In this document: one piece after another, positions 45,823 to 54,212 of the stretch
Layout: each line of letters opens with the position of its first letter
Numbering within the stretch: the first letter of the stretch is position 1
From: JAFGKK01 sp964521085
GTDB taxonomy: Bacteria; Chloroflexota; Anaerolineae; Anaerolineales; RBG-16-64-43
Length of the DNA: 64,000 nt
Assembly: GCA_964521085.1 (NCBI GenBank)
Contig: CAZFPL010000002.1
Location: 95,616-159,615, forward strand
Direction: 5' to 3'
Translations under genes and position numbers: made by a program
The notes under the pieces: generated by a model
Seen by the model: only the letters and a program-made list of their open reading frames with translations
Database searches by the model: none
What the model was told of the DNA's origin: nothing

Positions 45823-47616
45823 TCAACGCTTAATCGCCCGGGCGCACACCTCGATCGCGAACCGCTCGTCAAGGGTATCAAGTTCGCGCCGGGAAAACTC
45901 CTCCGCCGTCAACCCGCGCATCGCCGCGGCGGCGAGGAGCGAGTTGCCGTAAGCCCGGACCTGGACATTTTCGCTTCCGAAGGTTCCCCCCACCAGCCCG
46001 GCGAATCCCTCAGGGGTGAAGCGCCAGAGCTCATGCCACCAGGGCTCGATCATATCCGTCATCGGCACCGCCGCCAGAAGCACGCCGCCGGGGCGGAGGA
46101 TGCGCCGTATCTCTGAGAGAATCGCCGGCAGATCCTTCACGATATGCAGGACGCGCGTGCAGATGATGCAGTCGTAATACCCGGAGGGAATGTTGTTGGG
46201 CCGGCTCAGGTCGGCGATGATGGTCGCGTGCTTGCTGTGGCCGGACCCTTCCTTGTGCAGAATATCGAGTTTTTGGATGTTCGGCCCGCCGAAGCGAGAA
46301 GCGTATTGGTCGTTCTGAAATTCCAGCACCCGGCCGCGCACGTCCGCACGGAATTCCCCGAAGAAACGGTCGATGTAGTAGCGATGCACGGGCGTGCCGC
46401 GTTCGTTTCCGGAAACGACCGAGAGCGGCGATAGTCCATTCCCGAGCCGGAACCGCGCCCAGAGTGCGGTCAGAATCGGAATGCGCAGCTGCTTTCGGCG
46501 AACCTGCCCGGACCGGATATTCTGCCAGCGGTATGCCAGCCACTGGAAAACCCGTTTCGGCAGCAGCGGCAGGCGATTCCAATCGGTGACCGCTTTGGGA
46601 TCCTCGCGGATCTTCTTTTCCGCCCCCGCGTATCCCTTCGGAGTGCGGGGAGACCGGACGGACTCCATATGCTCCTCGAGCCGGCGTGAAAATTCCCGTC
46701 CGCCCGCGTCACCGGGGGTGACGCGCGGAATCCAATACCGGTCGGAGCCGCCGTGGACCGCCGCTTTGACATTGGCGCAGGCGTAGTTGAACCCCAATTC
46801 CCGCGCCAGGCGCAGCGTGACCGTCGTCTCCGATTCGCGGCTGCCGTACGGATAGGACAGCGCACGGACCGGCCGCCCGAGCAGCTTTTCCAGCGCGTGT
46901 CGGGAATCTGCCATTTCAGTTTTTTGAGAGGTATCTTTCAGTGCGGCCAGCCAGGCGTGGCGCACGGTGTGCGCGCCGATCGATATCAAACCGTTGGCTG
47001 CCAGCCGGCTGCATTCCCGTGCCGTCAGCGGGCGGACATCGGGGCGCGGTGCCGCCGGGCGGCATCGGGCTTCCCTGCAAATTCGATCCATCTCCGCCCG
47101 GATTTCATCCGGCGGGAAAGCGCGCAACGCATAATGGAGAATCCCGAAGGCATCCTCCCGCGGCATGCCCAGATAAAACCGCATCCGCGCATCCTCCGGT
47201 AGTCCTTTCCACTCAGCGGGCTCGCGCTTGGATTCCCAGACAATTCGCTGCAATTCATCCCACCAGAATTCCTTTTTACCGTCCAGATAACCGGAGGAGA
47301 TAAAAACGGTTGCGGGGATTTTCCAGCGTTCCAGGGCGGGAAGCGCGCCGAAGAGAACTCCGGCATAGCCGTCATCGAAGGTCACGGCGACCGATCTGCG
47401 CGGAAGGTTTCCCTGCGCCAGACCCCCGACCATTTCGTCCAGGGTCACCGGATTCCAAGAACGGCGCAACTCCTCCATTTGCGATGCGAACAGCTTCTCC
47501 GGCACGCTGACGTGAAGCGGGTCCGGGGATTGGCGGCCGACCTGGTGATAGGCAAGCACTACTCCGTGGGGGGAAAGGATTTCGGCCAGCCGGTTAATTC
47601 TTTCCTTAACGCCCAT
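45823..47616 (-). CDS. Polysaccharide deacetylase fused to a methyltransferase-like domain
   Basis: The 597 aa protein combines two enzymes. Residues 1 to about 330 are a NodB/CE4 deacetylase, with the metal Asp pair in TFDDGY (79-84) and His216/His220 in GAHTVRH. Residues about 390-597 are a Methyltransf_11-like domain with GRVLEFQNDQYASRFG in place of a glycine-rich loop, CIICTRVLHIVKDLPAIL, and IRRILRPGGVLLAAVP. The fusion could deacetylate and methylate neighbouring positions on a sugar. No signal peptide is evident, so it should act in the cytosol. It is preceded by a hairpin-containing gap. Confidence 0.85.
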   Translation of the reverse strand: MGVKERINRLAEILSPHGVVLAYHQVGRQSPDPLHVSVPEKLFASQMEELRRSWNPVTLDEMVGGLAQGNLPRRSVAVTFDDGYAGVLFGALPALERWKIPATVFISSGYLDGKKEFWWDELQRIVWESKREPAEWKGLPEDARMRFYLGMPREDAFGILHYALRAFPPDEIRAEMDRICREARCRPAAPRPDVRPLTARECSRLAANGLISIGAHTVRHAWLAALKDTSQKTEMADSRHALEKLLGRPVRALSYPYGSRESETTVTLRLARELGFNYACANVKAAVHGGSDRYWIPRVTPGDAGGREFSRRLEEHMESVRSPRTPKGYAGAEKKIREDPKAVTDWNRLPLLPKRVFQWLAYRWQNIRSGQVRRKQLRIPILTALWARFRLGNGLSPLSVVSGNERGTPVHRYYIDRFFGEFRADVRGRVLEFQNDQYASRFGGPNIQKLDILHKEGSGHSKHATIIADLSRPNNIPSGYYDCIICTRVLHIVKDLPAILSEIRRILRPGGVLLAAVPMTDMIEPWWHELWRFTPEGFAGLVGGTFGSENVQVRAYGNSLLAAAAMRGLTAEEFSRRELDTLDERFAIEVCARAIKR

Positions 47617-47736
47617 CGATCAACCCGCGTCCTTTCCCATTTCGACTTCCCGAAGTGTAAATGGAGATACACCGATTATCCATGTAGAAGGGGATATACG
47701 CCAGTTCACGGGGATCGGCGGGAATTGCGAACGCAA

Positions 47737-47770
47737 GGAGAATCCGGGTGGCTTGCAAGCCCGGTCTCCT
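47737..47770 (-). terminator. Hairpin after the epimerase gene
   Basis: On the minus strand GGAGACCGGG pairs with CCCGGATTCTCC across an 11-base loop, with one bulge, directly after the epimerase stop. No U-run follows. It may slow RNA decay or partly stop transcription before the deacetylase-methyltransferase gene. Confidence 0.4.
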
Positions 47771-48651
47771 CACGTTGTATGTTCTTCCCGGGAGATTTGT
47801 TCGAGGACCTGGAGAATCCCCTGGCCGAAATCGACATACAAATTCGACGTCAGTTTTCTTCCCACCCGCGGGTGGAACTGGTAGGGAGTGATCCGGTAGT
47901 GCCCGTCGGGGATTTCCGGCCGGGCGTACTCCACCTGGATCTCGCGGCCGAGGATTTCCGAGAACATCGTGAACAAGTCGCGGGCGCGCATCGGGTAGTG
48001 GCCGGTGATGATCAGATGCTGGTTGGCGTATTCGGAAGCAAGAATGTCGACGGAGAGGCGGGCTGCATCGGCCACATGGATGTATTCCCGCGAATCTTCC
48101 GGTTCGCCGTAGTAGCGGATCTTCCCGCTTCGCGCGGCTTCGCGCAGAAGGCGGTATAGGCCGTTGCTCTCATCGGCCCGCGGGCCGTACAGGCTGCCGA
48201 ATCGCAGGATCGTGTACTCCAGTCCGTACCGGTGCTGGTACTCTTCGATATACGCTTCGCACGCCTGCTTGCTGGCGCGGTAGAAGGAGCCCTCACTGCT
48301 GTACACATAGATGGTGCTGGAAAACACGAAGCGCTTGACCTTGGCGCGCCGGGCGGCTTCGAGCACGTTGACCGTGCCCTCCACATTGACCTTCACCGTC
48401 TCGCGCGGAAGCTCGCGCGCCTTGTTGAGGTCGGAAAGCGCGGCGTAATGGTAGACGTAGTCCGCGCCTTCGATCGTCCGGCACAACAGATCGAAATCCT
48501 CCAGGCTTCCGATCACTTGCTTTTGATCCGCCGGAAGCGCGGCGGCCTTCTTTTGATCGAAGATCGTCACGCTATGCCCGCGGCATGCGAGTTCATCCGC
48601 CAGATGGCTGCCGAGGAATCCCGCCCCGCCGGTGACGACCGATACCGTCAT
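47770..48651 (-). CDS. NAD-dependent sugar epimerase/reductase (extended SDR)
   Basis: The 293 aa protein from ATG 48651 has an ATGA overlap with the dehydrogenase gene. It carries SVVTGGAGFLGSHLADEL and the catalytic YRASK within SSEGSFYRASKQAC. FGSLYGPRADESNGLYRLL and DSREYIHVADAARL are typical of NDP-sugar epimerases and dehydratases. An in-frame start at 48720 inside the upstream gene is rejected. The sugar is unknown. Confidence 0.88.
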   Translation of the reverse strand: MTVSVVTGGAGFLGSHLADELACRGHSVTIFDQKKAAALPADQKQVIGSLEDFDLLCRTIEGADYVYHYAALSDLNKARELPRETVKVNVEGTVNVLEAARRAKVKRFVFSSTIYVYSSEGSFYRASKQACEAYIEEYQHRYGLEYTILRFGSLYGPRADESNGLYRLLREAARSGKIRYYGEPEDSREYIHVADAARLSVDILASEYANQHLIITGHYPMRARDLFTMFSEILGREIQVEYARPEIPDGHYRITPYQFHPRVGRKLTSNLYVDFGQGILQVLEQISREEHTT

Positions 48652-49583
48652 TTCGCTTTTTCTTTCTGGAAGAAGTCGATCACTTTCTGCGCCGCTTCCA
48701 CCTCCATGCCGATCCGGCATTCCAGGGCATACGATCCGATGTGCGCAGTCAGCACGATGTTGTCCAATTCGGAAAGGGGGCCTTTATACGGTTCGGCGGC
48801 AAATACGTCCAGGTACGCACCGCCCAACTTGCCGGAGCGCAGAGCCTCGAGCAGCGCGGTTTCGTCGACCCATCCGCCGCGCGCTGCATTTACCAAAAGC
48901 GCGCCTGGTTTCATCTTCGCAAACTCCGGTGCGCCCAGCAGCGCGGTTTTCGTCGAACCCGAGAGATGCAAGGAAAATACATCCGCCTGGGGCAGGGCTT
49001 CGTCGAGTGAAACGTATCGGACCGCGTGCTGGCTGGCGAACAAATCATCGTGCACCGGATCGACCGCCAGAATATGGACCGAAAACGGCTGCATCAGCCG
49101 CACCAGCGCCTTGCCGATGCGCCCCAACCCGATGATGGCGACGGTTTTCCCGCGCAGCAGCCTACCCATCGGTTTGGAGAATTCCCCGCGGCGGACGGAG
49201 GCGTCGGATTGCGGGATGCGCCGCAACAGCGCAAGCAGCCCGCCGAGGGCGAGCTCGGCCACGCCATTGGTCGGTCCATCGGGCGTGTTGAACACCGATA
49301 TGCCGCGCTCCTTGGCGTATTCCCGGTCAACGTTGTCGACCGCCGTGCCGACGCGCGAGATGACCTTCAGGCGGGGAAGCTGGGAAAGCACCTCGCGGTC
49401 AAGCGCCTCGGTGCCGGCGATCAGGCCGTCCGCGTCGCGGAGCAGTTCGACCGTTTCGGGTTTCGTCAGCTTGCGGCCATGCGGATTGAAGATCAGTTCG
49501 AAGCCGGCCAGACGGAGATCGTCGACCGGTTCGCTGCTTTCTTTTCCGAACGAGGACGTGGTGATGGCGATTTTTGGGCTCAC
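48648..49583 (-). CDS. D-isomer-specific 2-hydroxyacid dehydrogenase (SerA-like)
   Basis: The 311 aa start is GTG 49583 (MSPKIAITTSSFGK), with GGAG 8 bases upstream. A GTG at 49592 is too close to that site. NAD-binding GLGRIGKALVR, the catalytic Arg in VNAARGGWVDETALLE, Glu and His in TAHIGSYALE are all present. It oxidises a D-2-hydroxyacid with NAD, or reduces the 2-keto acid. In a locus with a CMP-acid synthetase this may serve an unusual acidic component rather than serine synthesis. Confidence 0.86.
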   Translation of the reverse strand: MSPKIAITTSSFGKESSEPVDDLRLAGFELIFNPHGRKLTKPETVELLRDADGLIAGTEALDREVLSQLPRLKVISRVGTAVDNVDREYAKERGISVFNTPDGPTNGVAELALGGLLALLRRIPQSDASVRRGEFSKPMGRLLRGKTVAIIGLGRIGKALVRLMQPFSVHILAVDPVHDDLFASQHAVRYVSLDEALPQADVFSLHLSGSTKTALLGAPEFAKMKPGALLVNAARGGWVDETALLEALRSGKLGGAYLDVFAAEPYKGPLSELDNIVLTAHIGSYALECRIGMEVEAAQKVIDFFQKEKAK

Positions 49584-49588
49584 GAGGT

Positions 49589-50572
49589 TCACTCCGTGGA
49601 AATCTGGCTAGCCCAGGATTGCTCGGCCCGGTACCAATCGACGAGGTTGTGAACGCCGTCTTCGAGTTTGGTCTGCGGTTCCCAATTCAGGAGTCTTCGG
49701 GCTTTGCTGATATCCGCCCAGGTGGCGGGCACGTCCGCCGGATGGGCGGGCTTTTGTTCGATGACGGCCTTCTTGCCGGTGAATTCTTCGACCATCGCGA
49801 TGATGTCGCGGATTTTCGCCGGACGGTCGCCGCCCAGGTTGATTGTCTCGAAGCCGAGCGGTTTGACAGCGGCAATCGTTCCGCGGGCGATATCGTCGAC
49901 GTAGGTGAAATCGCGTTCCTGGCTGCCATCCCCGAAAAGCACGATCGGCTTGCCCTCGGAGATGCGCTGCACGAAACGGAACATGCTCATATCCGGGCGG
50001 CCGGCCGGGCCGAACACCGTGAAGTAGCGAAGCACGGTGACATCCATCCCGTACAGGAAATGCCAGGTATAGCACATCGCTTCGGCGGCCTTCTTCGAGG
50101 CGGCGTACGGGGAAAGCGGTTTGTCGGTGGAGGCATCTTCCTTGAAGGGGCGCGGATTCTCCGCGCCATACAGGCTCGAGGTGGAGGCGAGGACGAATTT
50201 CTTCACCCCGCCCTGGCGGGCCAGCTCAAGGAGGTTCAGCGTTCCGGAGACGTTGGTCTCGAAATACACATATGGATTCTCCGTGCTCTGCCTGACTCCG
50301 GCGCGCGCCGCCAGGTTGATCACCGCATCGAGCACGTTGCCGTCGTGCTTGTTCCACAGCGTCTCGACCACCACCCGGTCGGCCAGATCTCCGCGCGAGA
50401 AGGCAAACCCTGGAGCAGCCTGCAGTTTCTGCAACCGCCACTGCTTCAGGCGCACGTCGTAGGCGTTGTTCAGGCTGTCGATTCCCACAACCTGATGGCC
50501 TTGCTCCAGGAGCAGCGCGGTGACCCGCGCGCCGATGAACCCGGCCGCACCCGTGACCAGATAGCGAGCCAT
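49589..50572 (-). CDS. UDP-glucuronate 4-epimerase-like enzyme
   Basis: The 327 aa protein starts at ATG 50572, whose A is the last base of the upstream stop codon (TAATG). A longer in-frame version to 50704 is a reading through the upstream gene. GAAGFIGARV and GIDSLNNAYDVRLK are the CapI/GAE-type pattern. STSSLYGA, YAASKKAAE and RYFTVFGPAGRPDM follow. It probably converts UDP-glucuronate to UDP-galacturonate, using the product of the coupled dehydrogenase gene. Confidence 0.9.
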   Translation of the reverse strand: MARYLVTGAAGFIGARVTALLLEQGHQVVGIDSLNNAYDVRLKQWRLQKLQAAPGFAFSRGDLADRVVVETLWNKHDGNVLDAVINLAARAGVRQSTENPYVYFETNVSGTLNLLELARQGGVKKFVLASTSSLYGAENPRPFKEDASTDKPLSPYAASKKAAEAMCYTWHFLYGMDVTVLRYFTVFGPAGRPDMSMFRFVQRISEGKPIVLFGDGSQERDFTYVDDIARGTIAAVKPLGFETINLGGDRPAKIRDIIAMVEEFTGKKAVIEQKPAHPADVPATWADISKARRLLNWEPQTKLEDGVHNLVDWYRAEQSWASQISTE

Positions 50573-52479
50573 TACAGCCGGACCACTTTCGGGCTTTGCT
50601 TGCCGTCCGCACCCAGGGCGTTGCGGGTGTCGACCACCAGCCGGGCGAGTTCGAGGATCCTCTTCCAATGGTAGACATCGTGGTTGGTGGTAATCACCAC
50701 GCAATCCGCTTGCTGCACAGCACCTTCCAAATCCGCTACGCTCTTGAGATGGAATGATTCGTGGCGCACTTCGGGAACGTAGGGGTCGTGGTAATCCACG
50801 ACGGCGCCCTTCTTCCGAAGCAGGCCGATCACATCCAGGGCGGGCGATTCACGCAGGTCGGAGACGTTCGGTTTATACGCCACGCCGAGCACGAGGATCC
50901 GGCTGCCGTTGATCGCCTTGCGATGCTTGTTAAGCGCATCCTGGACCTTGCCCACCACATAGCGGGGCATGTTTGTGTTGATCTCGCTGGCCAGCTCGAT
51001 GAAGCGGGCGTTGTAATTGACCGCTTTCAGTTTCCAGGAAAGGTACAACGGATCGATGGGGATGCAGTGCCCGCCCAGACCGGGGCCGGGGGTGAATTTC
51101 ATATACCCGAAAGGTTTGGTGGCGGCGGCGTCGATAATCTCCCACACATCGAGTCCGAGGTGATCGCACATGATGGCCACTTCGTTGACCAGCCCGATAT
51201 TCACGGCGCGAAACGTGTTCTCCAAAAGTTTCGACATTTCCGCGGCATCGGCGGAGGAGACCGGCACCAGCGTCTTGATCGCCCGCCCGTAATAGGCAAG
51301 GGCGGTTTCCAGGCATGCCGGCGTGATCCCGCCGATCACCTTGGGGGTATTGACCGTGGTCCAATCCTCCCGTCCGGGATCGACCCGTTCCGGGGAAAAG
51401 GCCAGGAAAATATCCTTGCCCACTTTCAAACCGCGACTCTCGATTTTCGGGAGCAGGAGTTCGCGGGTTGTTCCCGGGTAGGTCGTGGACTCGAGTACGA
51501 TCACCATCCCGGGATGGAGGTACTTGGAAACTTCTTCGGTCACATTGACGATGAAGGAAAGATCCGGATCGCCCGTCTTGCGCAGCGGGGTGGGCACGCA
51601 GATGGAGAGGGCGTCCAGCGTTTTTACCTGGGAGAAATCGGTGGTGGCATGGAGGGCGCCCTTGCGGACCAGGGAAGCGACATGGGAGGAAGGGATATCC
51701 TCGATATAGGATTTTCCCTTGTTGAGCATCTCGATCTTTCTCGAATCCACATCGATCCCGACCACCGAATATCCGGCGCGGCCGAATACATCCACCAGCG
51801 GCAAGCCGACATACCCCAGCCCGATCACGCCGACGCGGGCTTTGCCGCTCCGGAACTTTCGGATCAGATTCTGGGCTGTCTCCCCGCCCTTGGTTGACAT
51901 CACATCCTTCTTTGCCATGCCTGCCTTCTCCTTTGCATTCCATCGGTTCTGCAGAAATTGGCCGCCGAAGCCGGCTGCCGATCCCAACAAAGCCGCGGCT
52001 AGAATCTTCCAAAAAAGAAAATTTTCCGTCCGTTTGGCAGAAGCCGGGGCTGATTCGTAGCAGACGGCGCCCGACATCGAAGCCTTTTCTTCCAACGCCG
52101 CGCACAACGCCTGTGCCCAGGCAAGCGCCCGGTCCGCCGCGCGGTACGGATCAGTATCGCGGATGTTCAACCGGAGGACGCCGTCTTCCAGCAACTCCTC
52201 CACTTCTGATCCGCGCAAGAAATTGTTGCGGGTTAAATTGTACCCGGAGACGACCGGCCGGGAGACAGCGGCGGACGCAACCTCCGGCTCCTTCGCGAGC
52301 GCCTCCGCCTCGTCGGCGGAGTAGCCCCCCGTGCTTAAAATCCGAATCCCAGCCTGATATTCCGGCAGCTGGGCGAGCACTGCCAGCAGGGCAAGGATTG
52401 CCGAGACCGCACCGACGACCAGCGCCGGCAGGATCCCGTTTCGAATGTCCCATCCTTGGATGGGCGCTGCATTCTTCAT
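50572..52479 (-). CDS. Nucleotide-sugar dehydrogenase with N-terminal Wzz-like membrane domain
   Basis: The 635 aa protein is a fusion. Residues 1 to about 180 have two membrane helices (15-37 and 155-173) around a 115-residue outer segment with the Wzz-like pattern RDTDPYRAADRALA, as in chain-length regulators. From about residue 215 there is a WbpA/TviB-type UDP-sugar 6-dehydrogenase: GVIGLGYVGLPLVDVFGRAG, VVLESTTYPGTT and the catalytic Cys in GGHCIPIDPLYLSWK. An internal ATG at residue 188 (51918) has AAAGGAG 9 bases upstream, so a soluble enzyme could also be made. It begins the locus after a strong promoter. Confidence 0.88.
   Translation of the reverse strand: MKNAAPIQGWDIRNGILPALVVGAVSAILALLAVLAQLPEYQAGIRILSTGGYSADEAEALAKEPEVASAAVSRPVVSGYNLTRNNFLRGSEVEELLEDGVLRLNIRDTDPYRAADRALAWAQALCAALEEKASMSGAVCYESAPASAKRTENFLFWKILAAALLGSAAGFGGQFLQNRWNAKEKAGMAKKDVMSTKGGETAQNLIRKFRSGKARVGVIGLGYVGLPLVDVFGRAGYSVVGIDVDSRKIEMLNKGKSYIEDIPSSHVASLVRKGALHATTDFSQVKTLDALSICVPTPLRKTGDPDLSFIVNVTEEVSKYLHPGMVIVLESTTYPGTTRELLLPKIESRGLKVGKDIFLAFSPERVDPGREDWTTVNTPKVIGGITPACLETALAYYGRAIKTLVPVSSADAAEMSKLLENTFRAVNIGLVNEVAIMCDHLGLDVWEIIDAAATKPFGYMKFTPGPGLGGHCIPIDPLYLSWKLKAVNYNARFIELASEINTNMPRYVVGKVQDALNKHRKAINGSRILVLGVAYKPNVSDLRESPALDVIGLLRKKGAVVDYHDPYVPEVRHESFHLKSVADLEGAVQQADCVVITTNHDVYHWKRILELARLVVDTRNALGADGKQSPKVVRL
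51918..51934 (-). promoter_or_regulatory. Internal ribosome-binding site and ATG within the fused dehydrogenase gene
   Basis: On the minus strand AAAGGAG (51934-51928) stands 9 bases before the in-frame ATG whose A is at base 51918 (residue 188). The region falls between the second membrane helix and the dehydrogenase domain. A second ATG at 51900 has no such site. Confidence 0.55.
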
Positions 52480-52517
52480 GCGGAAATACCGGGACGAAAA
52501 AGGATGAGAGCGGAGGG

Positions 52518-52547
52518 ATTAAACCACGGTGCGATATGGGCTGTCAA
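52518..52547 (-). promoter_or_regulatory. Near-consensus promoter of the polysaccharide locus
   Basis: The minus strand has TTGACA (52547-52542), an 18-base spacer and TTTAAT (52523-52518), with 6/6 and 5/6 matches. It lies about 40 bases before the dehydrogenase start and is the best sigma-70 match seen upstream of the locus. Confidence 0.8.
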
Positions 52548-52562
52548 CGAGTCCGCCGCAAT

Positions 52563-52618
52563 ACCGCCGATTTCCGCCAAAGAATGCGAAAATCGGCGGT
52601 TTTCCCTCCAAAGGGAAA
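52563..52618. repeat. Two adjacent hairpins upstream of the locus promoter
   Basis: accgccgattt (52563-52573) pairs with aaatcggcggt (52590-52600), and tttccct with aagggaaa at 52601-52618. Neither is followed by a long T-run on either strand. They lie between the two divergent transcripts and may act as insulating or operator elements. Confidence 0.5.
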
Positions 52619-52718
52619 CCCCAAACGGCAACATGGGCATTTCCAGCGCCTGATATATACTTGGATTAGGAGATCCTTTTCCGAGAAAGGCTATCCCAGC
52701 GGCGATTCGGTTCGGCAA

Positions 52719-52734
52719 GTGCGATCGATCGCAC
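52719..52734. promoter_or_regulatory. Perfect 16-base palindrome before the small membrane gene
   Basis: gtgcgatcgatcgcac is a perfect palindrome 11 bases upstream of the Shine-Dalgarno of the 57 aa gene. It could be an operator for a dimeric regulator or a 5' hairpin in the mRNA. Its function is inferred only from position. Confidence 0.45.
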
Positions 52735-52756
52735 AACGCGAACCAAGGAGTGGATG

Positions 52757-52930
52757 ATGATAAAACTCACCCCGCCAAAGCACATCACATTTTGGATCGC
52801 TATCGGTTTGGGAGTGCTCGCCGTCATTCTTCAGATCGTGCCGGATTTCGGGTTTCACCAATACACCTTCGCCCTCGCGATCGCGGGTCTGGCCATCCTG
52901 GGGCTGGGAAATCTTATCAAGAGCCTTTAA
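52757..52930 (+). CDS. 57-aa two-helix membrane protein (paralogue of 54032 gene)
   Basis: The ORF encodes a 57 aa protein beginning MIKLTPPKHITFWIAIGLG. Helices are at about residues 10-27 and 35-52, and it ends GNLIKSL. AAGGAG lies 6 bases before the ATG, and an ATG three bases upstream would add one Met. It shares the frame K-L-x-x-P-K-x-I-T-F, VLAVI/VLAIV, YTFALA/YAFLVA and LGNLxKxL with the gene at 54032. The role is unknown. The family looks like one common in Chloroflexota, from memory only. Confidence 0.8.
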   Translation: MIKLTPPKHITFWIAIGLGVLAVILQIVPDFGFHQYTFALAIAGLAILGLGNLIKSL

Positions 52931-52987
52931 CCGGCAGTCCATCGATCTCGATTCCCTGTAATCGCGCCCGCTATCAAGGCTGCCGGC

Positions 52988-53680
52988 TTAGGAGATCCAA
53001 ACCATCAAGGACTGATTGATAATCCAAATCCCATCCTGTTTTTCCATAAGCAGAAGGTAACCAGCTCCGGCCAGATAGTTTGACTGGGTGCCGACGTATA
53101 CCAATGCCCGATCCAAAGCGGCATTGAATCCGGCTCGGGAGAGTCCCGTGATGCCTTGGGCGCCTTCATAGGTCTTGTAAAAACCGTCCCAACCGCCCCC
53201 GCCTTCCGAAAAGAATTCAGAAATCTCTTCATCGGAAATCAGAATAACGGGAACATCCACCGTGAAGTTGAGTTCCAGCATAATGGAATTCTCATCTTGC
53301 AGGAAGAAATCCGTAAATAGGTCCTCGGTAGCTTCGGGTAAATTCTCCCGATAATATTTCATGCTCTCTTCGTCGTCCGCGGAAAGGAATTTCATAGTCG
53401 TGTGATCCATTAAGACAATGCACTGGGTTTGTCTGCCAATATATAAATCTTCCAAGATCGCCGAATAGACGGCATATTCCTCGACCCGGCGCGCCTCTTC
53501 GGAGAAGGTTGGTGTGAATGCGGGAGTCGGTTCCACGGTGGGGGTGATGGGCGTGGCGGTGTTTTCGATCGCAGCGGTCGGAGTTGCCGTCGAAGCAACT
53601 GTGCTGCGCGGTTCTATCCAAGGCAGCGAAAGACATGCCGCGTTCAAGAGAATAAGGACCAGTAGGAAACGTTTCAGCAT
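52988..53680 (-). CDS. Lipoprotein with Thr/Pro-rich linker
   Basis: The 230 aa protein begins MLKRFLLVLILLNAAC, with a lipobox (LNAAC) and acylation at Cys16. A Thr/Pro/Ala-rich linker follows at about 30-58. The remainder has no motif I recognise and is rich in Glu/Asp, with DEEISEFFSEGGGGW as the most striking segment. It should be exported and membrane-anchored. It is convergent with the upstream small membrane gene and divergent from the second one. Confidence 0.72.
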   Translation of the reverse strand: MLKRFLLVLILLNAACLSLPWIEPRSTVASTATPTAAIENTATPITPTVEPTPAFTPTFSEEARRVEEYAVYSAILEDLYIGRQTQCIVLMDHTTMKFLSADDEESMKYYRENLPEATEDLFTDFFLQDENSIMLELNFTVDVPVILISDEEISEFFSEGGGGWDGFYKTYEGAQGITGLSRAGFNAALDRALVYVGTQSNYLAGAGYLLLMEKQDGIWIINQSLMVWIS

Positions 53681-54031
53681 GGATCCTCCTCGCAGACAAG
53701 GCGGTTTTTTTATGCCTTATCATTCACAGACGCCCGAACCTCCCATTGGTTCCGGACCGGCGCCGGCTGTCGGAAAACGTTTGTTCGAATACCCGCGCGG
53801 ATATCCGCAACTCTTTTCGTTTCCGGGGGTTCTATGAAACAGGGAACCCTTGCGGTTTGATGTCCGGGGGAAAACTCCTATATACAATCGCATCAGTGAA
53901 GGTATAATTTTCATGGATCTAGTCTTTCGAACGGAAAGGGTCGCTGCAAGGGTTCGTTAATAAAGAGCATCATTAGCCGGGCCAGGCTTTATCCGTCTAC
54001 TCAGGCAAGAATTCCAAAAGGAGGAACGGAA
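53681..54031. other. 351-base divergent spacer with weak promoter signals
   Basis: No gene is seen. A plus-strand TATAAT sits at 53903-53908 but has no clear -35 at 17 bp, and the gene start is over 120 bases away. The interval also contains an A/T-rich segment and the strong Shine-Dalgarno AAGGAGG (54018-54024). The lipoprotein gene diverges at 53680 and should have its promoter here, but none is convincing. Confidence 0.35.
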
Positions 54032-54202
54032 ATGAAACTCTCAGCTCCAAAGACCATTACTTTTATCGTCGCAGTTGTCTTGGCTGTGCTTGCGATTGTG
54101 TTTCAGTATGTCCCGGCGTTGGGCGCCGAAAAGTATGCATTCCTCGTGGCAGTTGTCAGCATCGTCGTTTTTGTGCTCGGCAACCTGGTGAAGGGTCTCT
54201 AG
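54032..54202 (+). CDS. 56-aa two-helix membrane protein (paralogue of 52757 gene)
   Basis: The ORF encodes MKLSAPKTITFIVAVVLAV and continues to a second helix, ending GNLVKGL. AAGGAGG is 7 bases before the ATG. It aligns with the 57 aa gene throughout, with a highly hydrophobic core and a basic end. Two strong terminators follow. No soluble domain is present, so it probably acts as a membrane micropeptide or subunit. Function unknown. Confidence 0.85.
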   Translation: MKLSAPKTITFIVAVVLAVLAIVFQYVPALGAEKYAFLVAVVSIVVFVLGNLVKGL

Positions 54203-54212
54203 CCGCATTTGG

